DNA from: Acidovorax sp. GBBC 1281
GTDB taxonomy: Bacteria > Pseudomonadota > Gammaproteobacteria > Burkholderiales > Burkholderiaceae_C
Direction of reading: 5' to 3'
DNA length: 64,000 bases
Assembly: GCF_028473645.1 (NCBI RefSeq)
Contig: NZ_CP097269.1
Coordinates: forward strand, 690,001 to 754,000
Shown: piece after piece, positions 58,706-64,000 of the stretch
Layout of the letters: each line of letters starts with the position of its first letter
Numbering within the stretch: position 1 is the stretch's first letter
Translations under genes and position numbers: made by a program
Notes under the pieces: generated by a model
Told to the model about the DNA's origin: nothing
What the model saw: only the letters and a program-made list of their open reading frames with translations
The model's database searches: none

Positions 58706-59641
58706 ATGAGAGCATGCATCGACATCGGCGGCACGAAGATCGCCGTTGCCCTGGCGCCCGCGGGCACCGGCCTGGCCGAACTGGTGGCGCGCCGCACCGA
58801 GCCCACCGCCAAGACTGGCGCACCCGACGCCCTGGCCCGGCAGGCCCTGCGCATGGTGGACGAGGCCTGCGCCGAAGCGGGCATCACCCGCGCGCAATTG
58901 CAGGCCACGGGCGTTTCGGCCTGCGGCCCCTTCGCGCTGCGCGACGGCCAGGTGGAACTGGCCACCCCCAACATCTGCGGCGGCCTGGCCGGCCCAGGGC
59001 GCGACGCGCCGAACGACTGGATGCAGATCCCCCTGCAGGCGCCGCTGGCGGCCGCGCTGGGCACGGTCCATGCGCAGAACGACGCCGTCGCCGCGCTGCT
59101 GGCTGAGCGCCGCTGGGGCGCGCTGCAGGGCCTGGACCACTGCGCCTACGTGACCTGGAGCACCGGCGTGGGCGTGGGCCTGTGCGTGGACGGCCGGGTG
59201 CTGCGCGGCAAGAACGGCAACGCGGGCCATGCGGGCCACAGTTTTTCCAGCGACGGGCCGGGCGACGCCCTGTGCGGCTGCGGCAACGTGGGCGACGTGG
59301 AGTCGCTCGTGGCCGGCAGTTCGATGCCGCGCCGCTTCGGCCATGACGCCGAACAGCTGGTCGATGCGGCCAAGCGGGGCGATGCCGCCGCGCACGCCGC
59401 GGTCGCGGGCATGTGCCGCGTGCTCGGCCGCATGCTCTACAACCTGGTGGCCACGCTGGACCTGCAGCGCATCAGCCTCGGGGGCAGCGTGTTCCTGCAC
59501 CACCAGGACTACCTGCTGCCGCCGCTGCAGGCCGAGGTGTCGGCGCACCTGCCGGCGCTCACGGCCGGGGTGCGGCTGGTGCCGGCCGGCCTGGGCCTGC
59601 AGGTGGGCGACTATGCGGCGCTGGCGGTGGCAAGCGGCTGA
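58706..59641 (+). CDS. ROK-family sugar kinase
   Basis: A 311-residue ROK kinase. The phosphate-binding DIGGTK is at residues 4-9, the catalytic Asp in AQNDAVAAL and the sugar-binding GHAGHSF near 173. The zinc motif CxCGxxGCxE is altered to CGCGNVGDVE, losing one Cys. The group phosphorylates glucose, N-acetylglucosamine or fructose. ATG at 58706 follows GAGG by five bases; GTG at 58700 is the alternative. It is separated from dapF by 150 bases. Confidence 0.88.
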   Translation: MRACIDIGGTKIAVALAPAGTGLAELVARRTEPTAKTGAPDALARQALRMVDEACAEAGITRAQLQATGVSACGPFALRDGQVELATPNICGGLAGPGRDAPNDWMQIPLQAPLAAALGTVHAQNDAVAALLAERRWGALQGLDHCAYVTWSTGVGVGLCVDGRVLRGKNGNAGHAGHSFSSDGPGDALCGCGNVGDVESLVAGSSMPRRFGHDAEQLVDAAKRGDAAAHAAVAGMCRVLGRMLYNLVATLDLQRISLGGSVFLHHQDYLLPPLQAEVSAHLPALTAGVRLVPAGLGLQVGDYAALAVASG

Positions 59642-59791
59642 GATGGATCGGCCTTCAACCGCCTCGCTCCGTTGGATCGCCTGGTCGGGTTCCCGCACTG
59701 TCAGCGGCTTCCCTCCGGGTGGTCCGGCGGAAGGCCAAACCGCATGAACCGTTACATGGCGGCCCGGTCGGGGGGACGATAATCCGGCCCC

Positions 59792-60670
59792 ATGCACATC
59801 CGCTTCACCAAGATGCAGGGCGCGGGCAACGATTTCGTCGTGATCGATGAAACCCAGGGCCGCCTCGGCCTCACCGCCGCGCAGTACCGCTTCCTGGGCG
59901 ACCGCCACTTCGGCGTGGGCGCCGACCAGATCCTCACCGTCCGTCCCTCGCCCGCCGAGGGCATCGACTTCGAATACGTCATCCACAACGCCGACGGCGG
60001 CGAGGTGGAGCAGTGCGGCAACGGCGCGCGCTGCTTCGCCCGCTTCGTGCGCGACAAGGGCCTGACCACCCGCGACCGCATCCGCGTGCGCACCCGCGCT
60101 GGTGACATCGCCCCCGAACTCACCCCCGACGGCCGCGTGACGGTGGACATGGGCCGCCCTGTGCTCGATCCCGCGCGCGTGCCGTTCGACACCACGGGCC
60201 TCACCCCCATCATGCAGGGTTTGGGGCAAAAATGGCCTCTGGCGCATGATTCACTAGGGCGTGACGCTATTGTTTTTGTAGCAGTCGTTTCCATGGGCAA
60301 TCCGCACGCGGTGCAACTCGTGGACGACGTGGACACCGCGCCCGTCGCGCAGACCGGCCCGCTCATCGAGCGCCACGCGCGCTTTCCGCAGCGTGTGAAC
60401 GCGGGCTACCTCCAGGTCGTGGATCGCACCCGGGTGCGCCTGCGCGTGTACGAGCGCGGCGCCGGCGAGACGCTGGCCTGCGGCACGGGCGCCTGCGCCG
60501 CCGTGGTGGCGGGCATCCGCCTGGGGCTGCTTGATGCGCGCGTGGACGTGCAGACGCGTGGCGGCCTCCTCACCATCGCCTGGAACGGCGGCGACACGGA
60601 CCCGGTCTTCATGACCGGTCCCGCCACCACCGTCTTCGAAGGCCAGATCGACATTCCCGACACACCATGA
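59792..60670 (+). CDS. dapF: Diaminopimelate epimerase
   Basis: A 292-residue epimerase of lysine and peptidoglycan precursor synthesis. Both catalytic cysteines are present (EQCGNGARC and ACGTGACA). Between residues about 147 and 165 the sequence [19 protein letters not shown] is encoded by a copy of the AT-rich interspersed repeat; the conserved VSMGNPH directly follows. It begins the conserved order dapF-DUF484-xerC, and overlaps DUF484 by ATGA. Confidence 0.95.
   Translation: MHIRFTKMQGAGNDFVVIDETQGRLGLTAAQYRFLGDRHFGVGADQILTVRPSPAEGIDFEYVIHNADGGEVEQCGNGARCFARFVRDKGLTTRDRIRVRTRAGDIAPELTPDGRVTVDMGRPVLDPARVPFDTTGLTPIMQGLGQKWPLAHDSLGRDAIVFVAVVSMGNPHAVQLVDDVDTAPVAQTGPLIERHARFPQRVNAGYLQVVDRTRVRLRVYERGAGETLACGTGACAAVVAGIRLGLLDARVDVQTRGGLLTIAWNGGDTDPVFMTGPATTVFEGQIDIPDTP
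60231..60282 (-). repeat. AT-rich interspersed repeat, copy 5 (inside dapF)
   Basis: AATGGCCTCTGGCGCATGAT TCACTAGGGC then GACGCTATTGTTTTTGTAGC, in frame within dapF. It matches the phoH-ybeY copy through GGCCTCTGGCGCATG and CACTAGGGC, and ends with the GCTA...TAGC stem. Confidence 0.75.
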
Positions 60671-61362
60671 CCATTCCCCACAGCACCCAGGTTCCCCCCA
60701 TCACTGAAGACGACATCGCCGAGTTCCTGGCGCAGACGCCGGGCTTTTTCGAGCGCCACGCCGAGGTGCTGGCCAGCGTGCAGATCACCAGCCCCCACGG
60801 CCAGCGGGCCGTGAGCCTGCAGGAGCGCCAGGCCGAGATGCTGCGCGAGAAGATCAAGGGCCTGGAGCAGCGCATCATGGAAATGGTGCGCAACAGCAAC
60901 GAGAACGCCGCCATCGCCCACAAGATCCACCGCTGGACGCGCGAGCTGGCCGAGGCCCGCAACCCCTCCAGCCTGCCGAACGTGGTGGAGGAGGGCATCC
61001 GCCGCCTGTTCGACGTGCCCCAGGCCGCGCTGCGCCTGTGGGACGTGGCCCCCACCTATGCCGGTGCGGCCTACGCCCAGGGCGCGAGCGAGGATGCACG
61101 GGCCTTCGCCTCGTCGCTGACCATGCCGTTCTGTGGGCCCAACCTGGGGTTCGAGCCCACGGCGTGGCTGCCCGATGCATCGCAGGTGCAGTCGCTGGCC
61201 CTGCTGCCGCTGCGCGAAGGCGCGATCGACAGCACCGAGCCGGCCTTCGGTCTGCTGGTGCTGGGCTCGGCCGATCCGCACCGCTTCGATGCCGCCATGG
61301 GCACGGATTTTCTCGCCCGCATGGCGGAGCTGGCGAGCGGCGCGCTCTCGCGCCTGCGCTGA
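60667..61362 (+). CDS. DUF484 family protein
   Basis: A 231-residue protein: an N-terminal DUF484 signature ([31 protein letters not shown]) and a C-terminal GAF-like domain (about 90-230). It is the usual gene between dapF and xerC in proteobacteria; function is not established. It is translationally coupled to dapF. There are 67 bases before xerC. Confidence 0.9.
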   Translation: MTIPHSTQVPPITEDDIAEFLAQTPGFFERHAEVLASVQITSPHGQRAVSLQERQAEMLREKIKGLEQRIMEMVRNSNENAAIAHKIHRWTRELAEARNPSSLPNVVEEGIRRLFDVPQAALRLWDVAPTYAGAAYAQGASEDARAFASSLTMPFCGPNLGFEPTAWLPDASQVQSLALLPLREGAIDSTEPAFGLLVLGSADPHRFDAAMGTDFLARMAELASGALSRLR

Positions 61363-61429
61363 GCGGCGGCGCTGGCCCCTTGCCCGCCGGCGCCTTCTGC
61401 CCTTCATTTCCCCTGCATCGCCGCCTGCC

Positions 61430-62437
61430 ATGACCGAACCGGTGCCCACCGCCGATGCCGAGCCGGCACCGGCCTCCACCGCGCCCACCGATCCGGCGGT
61501 GCTGCGCTACCTGGAGCACGTGCGCGTGGAAAAGCGCCTGGCCGCCCGCACCCTGGCCCTGTACACGCTGGACCTGCAAAAGCTCGCCCGCTTCGCCGAA
61601 GGCGCGGGCGTGCCGCTGCTCGGGTTGACCACCGCGCACATCCGCCGCTTCGTCGCGCAGATGCACGGCGGCGGGCGCAGCGGGCGCGGCATCGCGCTCA
61701 TCCTCTCGGGATGGCGCGGGTTCTTCACCTGGGCCGGGCAGCAGGGCGTGGTGCCGCACAACCCCGTGCAGGGCGTGCGGGCGCCGCGCGCGCCCAAGCC
61801 GCTGCCCAAGGCCCTGCCCGTGGACGACGCGGTGCGCCTGGCCGAGTTCGAGCACGCGGGCGGAGACCCCTGGCTGGAGGCGCGCGACGTCGCCATGGTG
61901 GAGCTGCTCTACGGCTGCGGACTGCGGGTGGGCGAGCTGGTGGGGCTGGATGCCGTGCCCGGCCCCGACACCCAGCGCCAGGGCCGCGGCTGGATCGACC
62001 TGGAGGCTGGCGAGGCCCACGTGTTCGGCAAGGGCTCCAAGCGCCGCAGCGTGCCGGTGGGCACGGCCGCGCTGGCTGCGCTGCAGGCCTGGCTGGCGCA
62101 GCGCCCGCAGCCCTTCGGCGGCGCTGCGTCGGCGCGGCTGGATGCGGCGCTGTTCGTGGGCCAGCGCGGCCAGCGGCTCACGGCGCAGTCGATCTGGCTG
62201 CGCCTGCGCCAGCGCAGCCAGCAGGCGGGGCTGACCACGCCCGTGCACCCGCACATGCTGCGCCACTCGTTCGCCAGCCACCTGTTGCAGTCGAGCGGCG
62301 ACCTGCGCGCGGTGCAGGAGCTGCTCGGGCACGCCAACATCACCACCACGCAGGTCTATACGCGGCTCGATTTCCAGCACCTGGCCAAGGTGTACGACGC
62401 GGCCCATCCACGGGCCCGCAAGAAATCCGGCGACTGA
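61430..62437 (+). CDS. xerC: Tyrosine recombinase XerC
   Basis: A 335-residue recombinase that with XerD resolves chromosome dimers at dif. The SAM-like N-terminal domain (about 25-110) precedes the catalytic domain with Arg in CGLRVGEL, Lys in GKGSKRR, HxxR in HPHMLRHSFAS, His in LLGHANI and nucleophile Tyr in TTTQVYTRLD. ATG at 61430. It is in the normal dapF-DUF484-xerC order. Confidence 0.96.
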   Translation: MTEPVPTADAEPAPASTAPTDPAVLRYLEHVRVEKRLAARTLALYTLDLQKLARFAEGAGVPLLGLTTAHIRRFVAQMHGGGRSGRGIALILSGWRGFFTWAGQQGVVPHNPVQGVRAPRAPKPLPKALPVDDAVRLAEFEHAGGDPWLEARDVAMVELLYGCGLRVGELVGLDAVPGPDTQRQGRGWIDLEAGEAHVFGKGSKRRSVPVGTAALAALQAWLAQRPQPFGGAASARLDAALFVGQRGQRLTAQSIWLRLRQRSQQAGLTTPVHPHMLRHSFASHLLQSSGDLRAVQELLGHANITTTQVYTRLDFQHLAKVYDAAHPRARKKSGD

Positions 62438-62439
62438 GG

Positions 62440-62480
62440 GGCCGGCCGCTGGCGCCGGGCCTGGAGGCCGGCGGCCGGCC
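62440..62480. terminator. GC-rich hairpin between convergent xerC and chemotaxis receptor genes
   Basis: GGCCGGCCGC (62440-62449) and GCGGCCGGCC (62471-62480) form a perfect ten-base inverted repeat around a 21-base loop, placed 3 bases after the xerC stop and 12 bases before the receptor stop. No T-run is present; it probably acts as a bidirectional barrier. Confidence 0.55.
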
Positions 62481-62491
62481 GCCGGGCGGGA

Positions 62492-64000
62492 TCAGCCGCG
62501 CACCAGGCGCCGCGGGATGCGCGGGGCCGCCAGGACGGGGTGCTGGGGCAGCTTGAAGGCCGCCACCGAGGCCAGCAGTTCGCGGGCCCGGCTGCTCAGG
62601 GCAGCGGCGGCCGCGGCCATTTCCTCGACCATGGCGGCGTTGTGCTGGGTGGTCTGGTCCATCTGCGTCACGGCGCCGTTGATCTGGTCCACGCCCTCGC
62701 TCTGCTCGCGGCTGGCGGCGGTGATCTCGCCGACCAGCCCGGTCAGGCCGCCGATGCTGCTCACCACGCTGCCCATGGTCTGGCCCGCGCGGTCCACCAG
62801 GGCCGTGCCCGCGTTCACGCGGTCCACGCTGGCGGTGATGAGGCCCTTGATTTCGCCGGCCGCCTGCGCCGCGCGCTGCGCCAGGTTCCGCACCTCGCCC
62901 GCCACCACGGCGAAACCCCGGCCCTGGTTGCCGGCGCGGGCCGCTTCCACGGCGGCGTTCAGCGCCAGGATGTTGGTCTGGAAGGCGATGGAATCGATCA
63001 CACCGATGATGTCCGCGATCTGGCGGCTGCTGTCGTTGATGCCGCGCATGGTCTGGATCACGTCCGACACCACCGCGCCGCCCTCGCGGGCCACGGCGGA
63101 CGCGGTCTGCGCCAGCTGGTCGGCCTGCCGCGCGCTGTCGGCGTTGTGGCGCACCGTGGCGCTCAGCTGCTCCATGGACGCCGCCGTCTGCTGCAGCGCG
63201 CCGGCCTGGCCCTCGGTGCGCGCCGACAGGTCGCCGTTGCCCTGGGCGATCTGCGCCGCAGCGGCCGAGACGCTCTCGGCGCCCTCGTGGATGGCGGTCA
63301 CCACCGTGGCCAGGTGGTCGCGCATGTGGCGCAGCTGCGCCATCAGGCTGGTGTCGTCGCCGGGGGCGAGGGCGATGGCCACGGTGAGGTCGCCCTGGGC
63401 CACGCTGCGCGCCAGGGCGGCGGCGGTGGCGGGCTCGGCGCCCAGTTCGCGCAGGATGCTGCGCGCCACGAGGTAGCCGAAGCCGAGCGCGGCCAGCACG
63501 CCCGCCGCCACGGCCACCACGATCCCCAGGCGGGTGTCGGCAAAGGCCACCTCGGCGGCTTCGTAGTCGGCCTGCGCCGTGTCCAGCTGCACCTGCGTGA
63601 GGGACGACAGCACCGTCTGCAGCGGGTCGAGCGCCGGGTACATCTCGCGGGCGGCGAAGGCGGTCAGCCCCGGGATGTCGCCGGCGTGCAGCAGGCCTTC
63701 GAGCCGCGCCACCGCCGCATCGGCGGCCAGTTGCAGCGGGCGAAATTGCGCGACCAGCCGGCGCTCTTCGCCGATCAGCGGGGCGGACAGGTAGGCCGAC
63801 CACTGGGCGTCGATGTCCTTGCGTGCGCTGGCGATCGAGTCGAGGCCCTGGCGGGGCGTCATGGCGCCGTCGCGCACCTTGTGCGCCGTGTCCACGACGT
63901 TCACGGCATAGGCGTCCGCCACGATCTTGATCTGCTTGAGCGGCACGACACGGTCGTGATAGACCGACACGAGTGCGGCATTGGAGCCCGCCATGCCCAG
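62492..64000 (-). CDS. Methyl-accepting chemotaxis protein, N-terminus outside the window
   Basis: At least 500 residues visible. The frame is open to the window end, so the first membrane helix lies beyond 64000. A four-helix-bundle sensor domain (about 1-160 of the visible part, MCP_1/TarH-like), a second transmembrane segment ([21 protein letters not shown]), a HAMP region and a signalling domain with the hairpin tip [20 protein letters not shown] follow. The C-terminus lacks a CheR-tethering pentapeptide. Ligand is unknown. Confidence 0.93.
   Translation of the reverse strand: MGMAGSNAALVSVYHDRVVPLKQIKIVADAYAVNVVDTAHKVRDGAMTPRQGLDSIASARKDIDAQWSAYLSAPLIGEERRLVAQFRPLQLAADAAVARLEGLLHAGDIPGLTAFAAREMYPALDPLQTVLSSLTQVQLDTAQADYEAAEVAFADTRLGIVVAVAAGVLAALGFGYLVARSILRELGAEPATAAALARSVAQGDLTVAIALAPGDDTSLMAQLRHMRDHLATVVTAIHEGAESVSAAAAQIAQGNGDLSARTEGQAGALQQTAASMEQLSATVRHNADSARQADQLAQTASAVAREGGAVVSDVIQTMRGINDSSRQIADIIGVIDSIAFQTNILALNAAVEAARAGNQGRGFAVVAGEVRNLAQRAAQAAGEIKGLITASVDRVNAGTALVDRAGQTMGSVVSSIGGLTGLVGEITAASREQSEGVDQINGAVTQMDQTTQHNAAMVEEMAAAAAALSSRARELLASVAAFKLPQHPVLAAPRIPRRLVRG

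Noticed and set aside
61430..62437. XerC as an integrase of a mobile element
   Set aside because: It lies in the conserved dapF-DUF484-xerC order and has housekeeping XerC features.

Overview
The window is GC-rich DNA with third-position G/C codon bias, dense short-gapped operons and many ATGA stop/start overlaps. The gene families point to a betaproteobacterium of the Comamonadaceae, most likely Acidovorax-like: a Bug-type binding protein, a fused fructose PTS enzyme, a DUF3455 lipoprotein, folM-folB-ttcA order, dapF-DUF484-xerC order and an AT-rich interspersed repeat. The taxon is inferred from content only. I saw no rRNA, tRNA, CRISPR array or insertion sequence.

Layout. 1-4.1 kb (minus): an ABC-2 exporter whose ATPase and permease are separated by a DUF3455 lipoprotein / ECF sigma / anti-sigma cassette. 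4.1-5.4 kb: purT. 5.7-10.9 kb: a five-gene signalling operon resembling SiaABCD (PP2C phosphatase, SiaB-type kinase, SiaC-type switch protein, diguanylate cyclase) followed by a REC-GGDEF-EAL response regulator. 11.1-12.2 kb: a broken N-acetylmuramoyl-L-alanine amidase and a small exported protein overlapping its end, which looks like a decayed effector with its putative immunity protein. 12.2-19 kb: the fructose PTS regulon (LacI-type regulator, FruB, FruK, FruA) with two matching operators. 19-25.3 kb: a membrane diguanylate cyclase, AMP nucleosidase, a PAS-GGDEF-EAL protein and DbpA helicase. 25.4-28.1 kb: GntR regulator, Bug binding protein and amidohydrolase. 28.2-32.8 kb: an SDR, a CDF metal transporter, dtd, ybeY, phoH and ruvA. 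32.9-36.5 kb: two tandem secreted trypsin-like proteases lying between ruvA and ruvB. 36.5-44.5 kb: ruvB, a tail-collar protein, a D-threonine-aldolase-type enzyme, a histidine phosphatase, a DUF4136 lipoprotein, ttcA, folB, folM and a MidA-type methyltransferase. 44.5-49.7 kb (minus): a TauD-type dioxygenase in an operon with a CUT1 sugar-type ABC importer in which both permease genes carry one-base frameshifts. 49.9-52.9 kb: ethanolamine ammonia-lyase eutBC behind a DeoR regulator. 53.3-57.2 kb: a second TauD-type dioxygenase with an SsuABC/TauABC-type importer. 57.4-64 kb: a DUF2905 protein, an amino-acid binding protein, a ROK kinase, dapF, DUF484, xerC and a chemotaxis receptor cut by the window end.

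Themes. (1) Cyclic-di-GMP signalling is dense: four GGDEF proteins, two of them with EAL domains, lie within 16 kb. (2) Accessory cassettes sit between genes that are normally adjacent (the ABC ATPase and permease; ruvA and ruvB). (3) An interspersed AT-rich repeat occurs at least five times. It provides stop codons or spacers for some genes and lies in frame inside dapF and folM. (4) Three genes appear frameshifted (the amidase and both CUT1 permeases); real mutation and sequencing error cannot be separated from one sequence.
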